From: Balneolaceae bacterium UBA3186
GTDB lineage: Bacteria > Bacteroidota > Rhodothermia > Balneolales > Balneolaceae
Length of the DNA stretch: 64,000 nt
Reading direction: 5' to 3'
Assembly: GCA_002364085.1 (NCBI GenBank)
Contig: DEXK01000013.1
Coordinates: 406,518 to 470,517, forward strand
The notes below the pieces were generated by a model. It searched no databases, was not told where the DNA came from, and saw nothing but the letters and a program-made list of their open reading frames with translations. Numbering within the stretch: position 1 is the stretch's first letter; each line of letters opens with the position of its first letter. Below, piece after piece: positions 8,443 through 18,179 of this stretch. The translations under genes were made by a program, and so were the position numbers.

Positions 8443-11400
8443 TTGAATCTATTTACTAGGCTTTTATTTACACCAGTTGCCCTGCTTTTGGGTTCTGTGA
8501 TTCTTATATCATCGAACATCTACGCTCAGGAAAAGACTGTTATTGATACATCAAAAGTTGTACCCGATACTTCTTTGGTTGGAATTAAATTCTATAGTCC
8601 GTTTAAAACACGATATGTAAGCAATTTCAGGACTAGGAAAATCCCACGAATTTACCGTTTGTTGGAGAGTGATTTTACCACCAATACCAATTGGGATTCT
8701 GTTTCTACCTATAAAGTTCAGCAAGAAATCAGCGGAACTACTGTTTTGATTCCTGCTTTTTATGATTTTGAGACGTATGCAGCCCAACAGAAAGAATTTC
8801 AAAAAAAGGAACTTTCGCTTCTTTTAATTCAGGAAGGTAAAAGTGAAGAGCAGCAGGGTAGAGGTCTTTTGGACTTTAGTTTACGAATCCCCGGTGGAGA
8901 AAATTCAGCTTTCACTACAATTTTTGGTAAACCGGAAGTAAACCTTCGAGTTAATGGATCAGCAAATATGAATATCGGGGCTTCTATTCAAAAAGTAGAA
9001 GACCCTAATATCCCTGAAGATCAACAGAAAAGAATAGATCCTACATTTAATCAAAATCTACAATTGAATATCCAGGGAAGTATTGGGGATAAGCTTACAA
9101 TAGCAACCGATTGGGATACCGAACGTACTTTTGATTATCAAAACAGGTTAAAAATTGAGTATTCAGGCTATGAAGATGAGATCATAAAAAGTATTCAATT
9201 AGGTAACGTTTCTATGGAGACAGGGAATTCTCTGGTGAAAGGTGGTGGAGCGCTATTTGGTATTAAATCTGTGGCTGAGCTTGGACCTCTGAGAGTTACT
9301 TCAGTACTTTCTCAACAAAAAGGGGAAAGTAAAAGCCAGACTATAACGGGCGGTTCACAGGAGGTTCAATTTGAACTACGACCAACAGATTACGATGATG
9401 ATCAGCACTTCTTCATTGATTTTTATAATCGCCAGCAGTTTGAGAGTAATATGCTCGATAACCTCCCATTGATAGGTACTGATTTTCAGTTTAGTCAGGT
9501 AAATGTTTGGATCGAAGACGCTACAGGGGCAGCATCAAGTGAATCGTTCAGAGCTTATGCTTTTGTAGATCTCGGAGTGGTAGAAAACCCTGATGGTTCA
9601 TTTGAACCGCCAAATCCTGATAATGATAGGCTCGATGATCAAAAACTGGAGGACAGAAGAAACAACAACTCAGTACAAACTGATGATCTGAATCTAAAAG
9701 GAAGTGTACAGCCCGGAAGCTATTATGTGAAATTAAAACGTGGAGAAGATTATGAGTTTAATGAAGCGTTAGGAATTATCAGTTTAAAAAGGAGGGTAGG
9801 AAGTAATTCAACGCTGGCGGTTTCTTTTTCCTATTCAACGCTGGAAGATCCTGGAACAATTGTTGAAGTAGGCGATTTAGAACCCCGAGATGGTGCTATT
9901 ACCTATCTAAAGCTTTTGCGTCCAAGAAATCTAACCCCTGATAAGTTTGCTTGGGATCTAACAATGCGAAATATCTATTCGCTTGGAGTGACCAATGTTA
10001 GCCAAGAAGGACTAACACTGGATTTCGAAATTACAAAAGATAACCAGTCCATAAACAGGATTCCCGGCAGAACACAAACACTTTTGGAAGACCTTGGTTT
10101 GGATCTACAGGATTCTCAGCAAGCTTTGGGAAAAGATGGCCGAATAGATTTTGACGGTTTAAGATTTGACCCATTTACCGGAAAGATCATGTTCCCATAT
10201 CTGGAACCATTTGGAGCCAGAATTGACACCTTAATTTCAGATTTGCCAACCGATGAATCTGAGTTGGTGTTTGATTCTCTGTATGCAGCCAAAAAGGAAA
10301 TTGCTTTTGAAAGCACTCAGAACAGGTTTTATGAGATAAGTGGTAATTCTAAAGGTGGGGTTTCCAGTTCTTTCTTTTTGGGTGATCTTGTAGAAGGTTC
10401 AGTAAAAGTATTTGCAAACGGAGCAGAGCTAATTGAAGGTGTTGATTACGAAGTAGATTATTCGTTCGGGAGTGTAAGCATACTTAATGACCGGTTTCTA
10501 GCGTCCGGTCAAAATCTGCGAGTTGAATATGAAAACAATCAGTTTTTCTCAATTGGTCAAAAGAACTTTACCGGAGTAAGAGCAGAATATTTTGTTTCCG
10601 ATAATATTAGTTTAGGCAGTACTTTCTTCCGATTAAACGAGCAAACACTTTCTGAGAAGATCAGAATTGGAAATGAGCCTATCAATAATACCGTTATAGG
10701 TTTAGATGCGAATGCAAAATTTGACACTCCTTGGCTAACTCGATTTATAGATAAGATTCCGCTTTTACAAACAAGAGCTGAATCTAATTTTAGCGTAAGT
10801 GGTGAGTTTGCTCAACTAAGACCGGGCGTTGCACAAACCAATGCAGTAAGGGATGCCATTGACGATGGTATTTTATTCGAAGATGAAGAGAATGGTTTGT
10901 CTTTTATAGATGATTTTGAAGGAGCGGAGTTCAGTATCCCATTTAAAATTGCTGCCCGTTGGAATTTACCAAGCGCACCAGCAGCTATTCCCGGTTATGA
11001 CGATGATTTTGAAAACAATCCCAATCCTGCTCCGGATCTGATGTCGAAAATAGCACGTTCCGATCTCAGAGCACAATTTGTTTGGTACGAGATTCCAAGA
11101 AACGTATCTAATATTTTGGGGAATGTTGAAATAACACCTGAATCAAGGCCTGTTTTTGTTAGGGATGTGTTCAGAGGAAGGGAAACAAATAATCCTCAGG
11201 AAGAGATCATTACTCCGCTGGATGTGTATTACAATCCAACCAAAAGAGGTCCGTATAATTATAATCCTGATCTTAAAAACAAATTAGAGAACGAACCGCA
11301 AGATATGTGGGGTGGTATGACTGCAGTTTTACCAACCGGACAGGAAGACCTTACCCAAAACAATATTGAGTTTATAGAATTCTGGGTTCAAAGCATTTTG

Positions 11401-14400
11401 CCTGATGGCAGACAACCGGACGGGCAAGATATAAATGAAGATTATGCGGGCAAGATCTATATAGATTTAGGGATCATTTCCGAAGATGTAATTCCAAACG
11501 AGGTGTCGAACTCTGAGGATGGTTTAGCACAGAATATTTCAAGTGTTGAAAAAGATGCGGCAGGAAGATCATATATCCCAACTATACCAACTCCTCCACA
11601 AGGTCAATTTTCTAACGAGAACAGAGATTTGGAAGATGTTGGACTTGATGGCGTACCGAATGAAGATGGTTTTAATTCTGAAACAACAGAGAAAGCATTG
11701 TTTGCTAGCTTCCTTACCGCTATGGAAGAGGCTTATGGACTAAATAGTCCTGAATATCGAGAAATCGAATCCGACCCGTCAAATGATGATTATGTGTATT
11801 ACGGGGAATCGAAAGTAGATGGATTAAAACTTCATGAGCGTTTCCACCGAGTTAGAGGATATTATGATGGGAATACTCCTGTTGCAGGCGGTGATAAACG
11901 AGCGGTAACGAATAAACCCGAAAAAGAAGGTTTGATCACACCGTCTAATGTCGAAATTCAAAATTCTTACTTCCAGTATGAGATAAATTATAATCCGGCA
12001 GATTTTGATAATCTGGAAATTGGATCAGACAGCACCTTTATAGTTGATAAGGTGGGTGGTGGAAGTCAGGAAACCACATGGCGATTAATCCGAATACCTT
12101 TAAGTGAGTTTACCCGAAAAGTTGGGAACATAAACGGGTTTCAAAACATTTCTTATATCAGACTTTGGATGTCTGGCTACAAAGAGCCTTTTACTTTACG
12201 CTTTGCAACATTTGAGTTTGTGGGTAGCCAATGGAGAGAAGCTGAAAATATAACAGAATCAAGAGGAAGTGCATCTGATTTTAAAGTTGCTACCGTAAAT
12301 ATAGAAGAAAATGCCAGCAGATCTCCGATCCCTTACCGACAGCCGGAAGGAGCCATCAGAGCTGTAAACCGAGGAGCACAATCACAAACATTGGCAAACG
12401 AACAATCTTTGGTATTGCAAACAGAAGGTTTGGGTTCTCAGGAAATCAATTTTGTTAAAAGAGTATATCCTGGCGGATTGAACTTTTTAAATTACTCAAA
12501 CATCAGAATGTTTGTTCATGGGGAAGGTTATGATAACAGGGAAGATGCGGAACTCGTAATTAGAATGGGAACCGATCTTGATAATGATTTTTACGAGTAC
12601 CGGCAACCGGTGACACCAACCGATCCAAATTTCAACTTTGGTTCATATGATCCTACAGAAGGCGGGCGATTAAATTCAGAAGCGGAAGAAATATGGAAGT
12701 ACGACGAAAATAGTATGAATATCATCATTTCTGCTTTTAACGTTTTAAAACAGGAAAGAATTAATAACAATGGTAATCCTTCAGAGATTTATCAAGGGCA
12801 AACACCATTACCTGATGGGATGGCTCCTGGAGCTGTAATTTCTATAAAAGGAAATCCATCCTTAGATCGTGTTTCAGAATTCGCTATAGGGATAAGAAAT
12901 CCACACGATATGAATGATATTAATTCGCCCGGGAACCCTGTTTTGGATGCAGAATTTTGGGTGAATGAACTTCGAATTTCAGGTTTTGATAATGAAAACG
13001 GTTGGGCAGCGAATGGTAAAGCGACATTAAAATTAGCTGACTTTGCTACCATGAATGCAAATGTAACACGCCAAACAACTGGTTTTGGTGGATTGGATTC
13101 TCGTTTAGGTCAACGTTCTGTTTCAGACAATTTAGGATATTCGGTTAGTTCAACGGTAAACCTACACAAACTAGTTCCAGATAGGTTTGGGTGGTCATTT
13201 CCGGTGACGGTTTCTGCCCGCAGAAGTTCATCAACACCAAAATTTCTTCCGGATCGCGGAGATATCCGCTTAGATGATTTTATAGAAGCAGAACGAGCTC
13301 GAACAGACATTTCAGATTCAGAAATAGAGCAAAATGTAGATGAGAAAATAAGTGAGATACAAACAATTTCGGAAGGATATTCACTAAACGTATCAAACAT
13401 ATCAAAATCAAATTCTAAGGGTAAACTTGCTCAGTACACTATAGATAGAATGAAATTGAGCTATGTGTATAATGAAGGAACCTCACGCAACCCACAGTTG
13501 GCATTGCAGAATAATTGGAACTATTCAACCACATTAAGCTATGGACTCAATTTTCCAAGAGTTAAATTATTCCGACCTTTTAAGTTTACAGAGCAACTAC
13601 CGGGGTTAAATGTTCTTTCCGGATTGAGGGTTGGTTATATGCCGTCAAGTGTAAATGCATCAACCAGCTTAACCAGAAGCTATGATGAGCGTAGAAGGAA
13701 ATTACTTGGGGATGAAACCATTCAACCTATTCAACAAACGCATGCATTTACCCAAAGAGCGAACTTTGGTTTTAACTACAATTTTACTCCATCTATCACA
13801 ACCACATTCAGATCTAATGTGAATTTCGATATGTCGAATATCGGCATTAAGGACGCTAATCAGACCGGAGTTGATAGCCTCAGATTCCAGGTTGTACCCA
13901 CATTCGATGTATTTAATGATATTTTAACTACTGATTCAGTCTCAGCCAGAAGATCCAGTTACTCAGAAGCTTATACAGCAAGTTGGAGGCCAAAACTCAA
14001 TACAATTAAGGCACTGAACTGGGTAACTTATAACGCATCATATTCAGGTGGATTTCAATGGAATAACAGTCCCCGAGGTTCAAATTTAGGAGCCAGAGTT
14101 TCTAACACATTCGATCTCACAAATTCCTTCAAATTCAATGTTGGAAAGATCATCGACAGTATTGGATTTATAGATTCGATGAGAGAAAGCGATAAAAAGG
14201 AATCAGCAAGCCGAAAGAACAATAAGCCTGCTCTTAATGATACTACATCAACCGGAGGAATAAATGTACTTAAAGATGCTCAATTTGTAGGACGTAAATT
14301 AGCTCTGGCTCTTTTTAGCATGAAAAACGTTGATTTTAGTTACCGAAAAGGAAAAAGTTCCAGTCAACAAGGATATGGAGGACAATCACAATTTTTCAAT

Positions 14401-15645
14401 GCCTTTGGTGATCAAAGTACAGGTTCTTTTTCACCGCCATTCGGATATAGAACAGGTTTGAACGAGGATATTTCCAGAGATCAGTTGGTAAGAAATAACA
14501 ATAATCCTTTGGCAATAAATAAAACATACTCTGACAATCTTACTTTAGGAACCTCACTTAAATTATTCCAAAATATTTCTGTAGATCTGGATTGGTCAAC
14601 CCGATGGGATGAACGAACAACAGAAACAATTACATTTACAGGAGCAGATAATTTCAATTCCGTAAACATTTCTTCAGGTGATATAAATTCCTCTGTTTGG
14701 GCTTTTGGCAGTGGCTATGAAGACTTCTTTCGTACACAATTGAAGACAGCATTTGAAGATCTGGAAGGGGGAGTAATTGACGATGAAAACGGAAATAGTG
14801 ATGGCAGAACGGTATTGAACCGAGTCACACTTCAGGACGATTTCAGAAACTCCTATTTATCCGGTAATACTTCCGGTGCAGGACAAAAAGAATTCACACC
14901 GATACCAAAGCCTAACTGGAGAGTTACCTGGCAAGGTTTTGAGAAGTTTATCCCGTTTCTTGGCGATAATATGAATCGAGCTTCTCTAACACATAGTTAT
15001 AAAGGTACTTACCGTCTTGGGTGGCAATTTATAAATCAATTTGGTGATGAGACTTCTCAGAATATTGGTGGTATTACCATAAATGATAACCGAGATAAAT
15101 TTGAACCTGCATCCATAACTATCGACCAAAGATTTAGTCCGTTGATCCAATTGAATATTACATGGAAAAATTCATTAAAAACTGATTTTGGATATGAGAC
15201 CAGTAAATTGACAAGCTTTGCTTTATCCAGTAAAACGGTTTCTGAAAGAAGATCAAAAGGCTTTAAAGTAAATCTGAATTATACTTTCCGTAAGGTTTCA
15301 ATCCCTATCTTCCCTAATATTAAAAACAATATTGATCTGGCAGTAAGTGGAAACTTCAGTGAAGATTCTGATCAAAACTTCATTCTAGTGAATGACCTGA
15401 TCAATGCATTTCAGAATTTTAATGAAAAAGGAACAGATGTAGATGCCTATGACTTTGATCCTCAAAACGAAACAGGACAAAAGCGGTATAACGGATCATT
15501 AGTGATAGGTTACCGAATATCCAGTACCATAAATTCGAACTTTGAATACACGTATAACCGCGTAATACCAAAAGGGTCATCCATTCCTCCACGAACCAAT
15601 CAGGAAATTAGATTCAATATCAGAATTGCTATTCAGTCGAGATAA
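8443..15645 (+). CDS. sprA: SprA, type IX secretion outer-membrane translocon
   Basis: Giant outer-membrane beta-barrel through which type IX cargo leaves the cell, also required for gliding in Flavobacteriia. At 2400 residues it has the normal SprA size. The N-terminus is a signal peptide (about 1-28, ending NIYAQ), followed by conserved SprA segments such as LLDFSLRIPGGENSAF and GNVSMETGNSLVKGGGALFG, then hundreds of alternating strands to the C-terminal FNIRIAIQSR. The start is TTG at 8443: there is no ATG before residue 170, an in-frame stop lies at 8395, and only this start supplies the signal peptide. It is the only core secretion-machine gene in the window. Its likely cargo is encoded at 47.8-58.4 kb. 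Confidence 0.96.
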   Translation: MNLFTRLLFTPVALLLGSVILISSNIYAQEKTVIDTSKVVPDTSLVGIKFYSPFKTRYVSNFRTRKIPRIYRLLESDFTTNTNWDSVSTYKVQQEISGTTVLIPAFYDFETYAAQQKEFQKKELSLLLIQEGKSEEQQGRGLLDFSLRIPGGENSAFTTIFGKPEVNLRVNGSANMNIGASIQKVEDPNIPEDQQKRIDPTFNQNLQLNIQGSIGDKLTIATDWDTERTFDYQNRLKIEYSGYEDEIIKSIQLGNVSMETGNSLVKGGGALFGIKSVAELGPLRVTSVLSQQKGESKSQTITGGSQEVQFELRPTDYDDDQHFFIDFYNRQQFESNMLDNLPLIGTDFQFSQVNVWIEDATGAASSESFRAYAFVDLGVVENPDGSFEPPNPDNDRLDDQKLEDRRNNNSVQTDDLNLKGSVQPGSYYVKLKRGEDYEFNEALGIISLKRRVGSNSTLAVSFSYSTLEDPGTIVEVGDLEPRDGAITYLKLLRPRNLTPDKFAWDLTMRNIYSLGVTNVSQEGLTLDFEITKDNQSINRIPGRTQTLLEDLGLDLQDSQQALGKDGRIDFDGLRFDPFTGKIMFPYLEPFGARIDTLISDLPTDESELVFDSLYAAKKEIAFESTQNRFYEISGNSKGGVSSSFFLGDLVEGSVKVFANGAELIEGVDYEVDYSFGSVSILNDRFLASGQNLRVEYENNQFFSIGQKNFTGVRAEYFVSDNISLGSTFFRLNEQTLSEKIRIGNEPINNTVIGLDANAKFDTPWLTRFIDKIPLLQTRAESNFSVSGEFAQLRPGVAQTNAVRDAIDDGILFEDEENGLSFIDDFEGAEFSIPFKIAARWNLPSAPAAIPGYDDDFENNPNPAPDLMSKIARSDLRAQFVWYEIPRNVSNILGNVEITPESRPVFVRDVFRGRETNNPQEEIITPLDVYYNPTKRGPYNYNPDLKNKLENEPQDMWGGMTAVLPTGQEDLTQNNIEFIEFWVQSILPDGRQPDGQDINEDYAGKIYIDLGIISEDVIPNEVSNSEDGLAQNISSVEKDAAGRSYIPTIPTPPQGQFSNENRDLEDVGLDGVPNEDGFNSETTEKALFASFLTAMEEAYGLNSPEYREIESDPSNDDYVYYGESKVDGLKLHERFHRVRGYYDGNTPVAGGDKRAVTNKPEKEGLITPSNVEIQNSYFQYEINYNPADFDNLEIGSDSTFIVDKVGGGSQETTWRLIRIPLSEFTRKVGNINGFQNISYIRLWMSGYKEPFTLRFATFEFVGSQWREAENITESRGSASDFKVATVNIEENASRSPIPYRQPEGAIRAVNRGAQSQTLANEQSLVLQTEGLGSQEINFVKRVYPGGLNFLNYSNIRMFVHGEGYDNREDAELVIRMGTDLDNDFYEYRQPVTPTDPNFNFGSYDPTEGGRLNSEAEEIWKYDENSMNIIISAFNVLKQERINNNGNPSEIYQGQTPLPDGMAPGAVISIKGNPSLDRVSEFAIGIRNPHDMNDINSPGNPVLDAEFWVNELRISGFDNENGWAANGKATLKLADFATMNANVTRQTTGFGGLDSRLGQRSVSDNLGYSVSSTVNLHKLVPDRFGWSFPVTVSARRSSSTPKFLPDRGDIRLDDFIEAERARTDISDSEIEQNVDEKISEIQTISEGYSLNVSNISKSNSKGKLAQYTIDRMKLSYVYNEGTSRNPQLALQNNWNYSTTLSYGLNFPRVKLFRPFKFTEQLPGLNVLSGLRVGYMPSSVNASTSLTRSYDERRRKLLGDETIQPIQQTHAFTQRANFGFNYNFTPSITTTFRSNVNFDMSNIGIKDANQTGVDSLRFQVVPTFDVFNDILTTDSVSARRSSYSEAYTASWRPKLNTIKALNWVTYNASYSGGFQWNNSPRGSNLGARVSNTFDLTNSFKFNVGKIIDSIGFIDSMRESDKKESASRKNNKPALNDTTSTGGINVLKDAQFVGRKLALALFSMKNVDFSYRKGKSSSQQGYGGQSQFFNAFGDQSTGSFSPPFGYRTGLNEDISRDQLVRNNNNPLAINKTYSDNLTLGTSLKLFQNISVDLDWSTRWDERTTETITFTGADNFNSVNISSGDINSSVWAFGSGYEDFFRTQLKTAFEDLEGGVIDDENGNSDGRTVLNRVTLQDDFRNSYLSGNTSGAGQKEFTPIPKPNWRVTWQGFEKFIPFLGDNMNRASLTHSYKGTYRLGWQFINQFGDETSQNIGGITINDNRDKFEPASITIDQRFSPLIQLNITWKNSLKTDFGYETSKLTSFALSSKTVSERRSKGFKVNLNYTFRKVSIPIFPNIKNNIDLAVSGNFSEDSDQNFILVNDLINAFQNFNEKGTDVDAYDFDPQNETGQKRYNGSLVIGYRISSTINSNFEYTYNRVIPKGSSIPPRTNQEIRFNIRIAIQSR

Positions 15646-15728
15646 GTGTCAGAGAATAACGGATATTGAACATTTAATACTGAATGTTGAGATGGAATAA
15701 GTATTCATAACAGTATCACAAACTTCTT

Positions 15729-16646
15729 TTAGTTTCTCCAGACAGGGCCTTCGTTTCTTCCTTCAGTATCTGTTAATTGTATTCTCTCTTTAGTTAGGAT
15801 ATTAATTTTCCAGATATTGTAATTGCCTTTGGATCCCGCTGTATAGACCAACCATTCACCATCCGGCGACCAATCCGGTGAATAGCATTCGATAGAGTCA
15901 TTTGTCAGGTTTACTAAATTGCTTCCATCAGCATCCATAATATAAAGATCCCATTGACGATCGTTAAGTCCGTAGAACGCGATTTTTTTACCATCAGGAG
16001 AAAATTTAGCTCCTGAATCATAGCCCTTTTTGTTGGTCAATCTGCGAACATTGCTTCCGTCAGCATTCATAATGTGAATTTCACCGTTTGCCGCGTGAGT
16101 ATTATCAGTAGAATCCCGTAGTTGTCTAGTAAAGAGAATATTTTTACCGTTAGGCGACCAGGATGGACTCTCTTCATACATCTTATTTTTAGTGAGAGAT
16201 CTGATGTTGGAGCCATCCTTATCCATCACATATACATTTCGGCTCAGTGAATCCCGATCACTCATAAATACAATTAATTTACCATCAGGGGAGGGCGTGG
16301 GGAGAACGTCTTTTGCGGGATGATCTGTAATACGAGTAACTTCTGTAGATTTAGTGTTTACACTATAGATCTCTTCATTTCCGTCTCTTTTTGAATAGAA
16401 ATAGACAGAGGCACCATCTTTTCCCCAGTCAGGACTAAAATCTAAAGATTCATTATTGGTTAGTCTTTTCAGGCTGTCTCCGTTTACGTCCATCATATAA
16501 ATTTCGGAGTTGCCGTCCCGATCTGAAACAAAGGCTATTTCCTGATAAGGTGAATACTTCTCAGCCTGCTTTTTATTTTTTTGGTTACAGGATAGAAAGG
16601 TGACAAGAAATAGCAGATATAATGGTTTTCTCATTAAATTCATCAC
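15729..16646 (-). CDS. TolB-like WD40/PD40 beta-propeller lipoprotein
   Basis: A 305-residue lipoprotein. A short hydrophobic signal ends in FLSC (Cys20), a lipobox for periplasmic or outer-membrane anchoring. The rest is about six PD40 repeats of the form SPDGKxIxF-S-DRDGxxxxIYxMDxDGSNxxxLTN, giving a six-bladed propeller like the C-terminal domain of TolB. It lacks the TolB N-terminal domain, so it is not a canonical Tol-system TolB. Two upstream Met codons (residues 1 and 5) are possible starts. It converges with sprA and is followed upstream by 127 non-coding bases. Confidence 0.85.
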   Translation of the reverse strand: MMNLMRKPLYLLFLVTFLSCNQKNKKQAEKYSPYQEIAFVSDRDGNSEIYMMDVNGDSLKRLTNNESLDFSPDWGKDGASVYFYSKRDGNEEIYSVNTKSTEVTRITDHPAKDVLPTPSPDGKLIVFMSDRDSLSRNVYVMDKDGSNIRSLTKNKMYEESPSWSPNGKNILFTRQLRDSTDNTHAANGEIHIMNADGSNVRRLTNKKGYDSGAKFSPDGKKIAFYGLNDRQWDLYIMDADGSNLVNLTNDSIECYSPDWSPDGEWLVYTAGSKGNYNIWKINILTKERIQLTDTEGRNEGPVWRN

Positions 16647-16683
16647 TTTAGGTATTTACAGTTGTACATCCATCTTTCGTTTA

Positions 16684-16760
16684 TATATACCTAATTAATT
16701 TCAGTAAAGCGATAGCTTTGGGCCAGATCAATTAAAAATCCCAAAACCCTGATGCTGAAT
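16684..16760 (-). pseudogene. Possible decayed copy of the lnt 3' end
   Basis: The 14-mer TATATACCTAATTA at 16684 recurs exactly at 20725, where it covers the end of lnt. The gapless alignment continues in both copies through TAAAGCGA-AG-TTTGG. Read on the minus strand in the matching frame, this segment gives a short peptide ending LGF...QSYRFTEIN, comparable with the Lnt C-terminus LGF...QNSRFNQDN. It is non-coding otherwise and lies between the AlkD-like gene and the TolB-like gene. It may be a relic direct repeat left by insertion next to lnt, or a chance resemblance. Confidence 0.3.
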
Positions 16761-16773
16761 ATGAATTACTTAG

Positions 16774-17415
16774 TCATTTTCTTTTATCGACTTCAATTTC
16801 TATAAATAATGGTAAATAGCTGGGAGTACAGTTTCTTGGTACAATTTCATCCTTATATAATCCTGTTTTCTCGCCAATAGATTTACAGCGATCACGATAT
16901 TTTTCATCATAGACTCCAATCCACGCTGCTGTATAATTCATAGCCCATTGAACATCAGGGTCTTCTTCTGCAATACTGGTTTCAATTTTTGAAAGAAGCT
17001 CCGGCGTATTTTCCGGTGGAGTTTGTCCGGTCCATCTCAATCTTGCCTGATAATACCAATAAGTGCGTCTCTGAAGAACCGTAGGACTATTTTCCCATGA
17101 ATTCATTAAAGCGATGGTACTTTTAGCTTTCATAAGCTGATTTGCCATTAGCCATTCCATTAATCGATTCTTTTCATCGGATGAATGCTTCTGCATTTCT
17201 TCATCCAATGTATTGATCAACTCTTGAGTGAGTAGTTTTTTATCCATGATCAGAACGGCTAAAAGTCTGGGGAAATACTCACCCGTTGACCAGAGCTCCA
17301 TTGCCATAGAATGATCTGTTTTGATATCTTTCGCAATTTTCTTTAGATCTCCAAGCTTGGGCGATTCAGGGTCTATCTGTGAATAAATGTTCTGAGTTTC
17401 CGAAGATAAATTCAT
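16774..17415 (-). CDS. AlkD-like DNA alkylation repair protein (HEAT-repeat)
   Basis: A 213-residue all-helical protein. GDLKKIAKDIKTDHSMAMEL near residues 21-40 followed by LWSTGEYFPRLLAVLI matches the N-terminal HEAT repeats of AlkD-type glycosylases, and several tryptophans (WAMNYTAAWIG) fit the DNA-binding concave face. AlkD removes alkylated purines from DNA without base flipping. The catalytic Trp/Asp/Arg set cannot be confirmed by eye, so it could be an AlkD2-like non-glycosylase. The SRPBCC gene lies 81 bases upstream on the same strand. Confidence 0.75.
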   Translation of the reverse strand: MNLSSETQNIYSQIDPESPKLGDLKKIAKDIKTDHSMAMELWSTGEYFPRLLAVLIMDKKLLTQELINTLDEEMQKHSSDEKNRLMEWLMANQLMKAKSTIALMNSWENSPTVLQRRTYWYYQARLRWTGQTPPENTPELLSKIETSIAEEDPDVQWAMNYTAAWIGVYDEKYRDRCKSIGEKTGLYKDEIVPRNCTPSYLPLFIEIEVDKRK

Positions 17416-17496
17416 GGCGTTCAGATTTTAGTATTAAGGAATATCGGAGTGTAATGAGTTATTTGAAGAATTAATCATTTTTTCTGTAAGATTTGA

Positions 17497-17991
17497 TCAG
17501 TCTATGGTGTACACTTCAGGATTTAATACCTCTTTCCATTTATCTGACTCAGCAAAATCTTTCACGATTCGATTTCTTTTCTCCAGTAAATCAGTCATAT
17601 ACTTTTTGAGAAATAACGAATCAACGAATCTTCCTAATAATCCAAATGGGGACCGATAATCGAAAATATCCGTCATTATGGTTTTTCCATTAAGATCTTC
17701 AAAGTGATGTTCATGCCTAAAGGACTTGAAAACTCCTTTCATCATTTCATCAACGAAGTAATTGGGTCGATCAAATTCAGTTACTTTAGCAGTAAGCTTC
17801 TGATAGATTCCGAAATGTTTAGCTTTCCATGTGACACTTTCATTCAATCCGATAAGACCAGTTGTCTTTCCTGCTACTGCAGTTTCATTGGTCTGTTCAG
17901 TCGAAATTTTATGGAGATCAATACTTCGTGAAAGGTCAAAAACAATATCCTTACTAGCTTGAATTTCAGTACGAAGTACGATTTTAGGCAT
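17497..17991 (-). CDS. SRPBCC-family ligand-binding protein
   Basis: A 164-residue cytoplasmic protein of the START/polyketide-cyclase-like superfamily. It opens with LRTEIQASKDIVFDLSRSID, the first strand and helix of the fold, has the central SVTWKAKHFGIYQKL strands and FRHEHHFEDLNG, and ends in a long amphipathic helix (YMTDLLEKRNRIVKDF). This resembles cell-division-inhibitor/SRPBCC proteins common in Bacteroidota. The ligand is unknown. It is co-directional with the AlkD-like gene. Confidence 0.8.
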   Translation of the reverse strand: MPKIVLRTEIQASKDIVFDLSRSIDLHKISTEQTNETAVAGKTTGLIGLNESVTWKAKHFGIYQKLTAKVTEFDRPNYFVDEMMKGVFKSFRHEHHFEDLNGKTIMTDIFDYRSPFGLLGRFVDSLFLKKYMTDLLEKRNRIVKDFAESDKWKEVLNPEVYTID

Positions 17992-18103
17992 TGAATTTTA
18001 ATAAGTGAACCATGAATCATCAAATTGGTCTTCAGGCTCAAACTTTTAATTTCAACCCAAAGAGGCAAAAGGAGTTTTGGTTACTGTGGTTTATAGGATG
18101 AGG

Positions 18104-18177
18104 TAACGGTCTGTGTATGGAGTCGTAGCTATCCCGCAGGGTAGCTATGCACTATACATATTGTTGTGCCTAGCGTT
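18104..18177. repeat. attC-like imperfect palindrome abutting the methyltransferase gene 3' end
   Basis: The element begins TAACGGTCTGTGTATGG and ends ATTGTTGTGCCTAGCGTT, so its outermost bases AACG and CGTT are inverted. The middle forms a hairpin from CGTAGCTAtCCC and GGGTAGCTATG with one extra base in one arm, and further out GTGTATGG faces CTATACA. Inverted ends, a stem and an extrahelical base are the layout of integron attC sites. The consensus simple-site sequence is not exact. It ends 3 bases from the stop codon of the gene at 18180. Confidence 0.4.
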
Positions 18178-18179
18178 TT

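Noticed and set aside
15729..16646. Canonical TolB of the Tol-Pal system
   Set aside because: Only the propeller is present, with a lipobox and no N-terminal TolB domain, and no tol genes are nearby.
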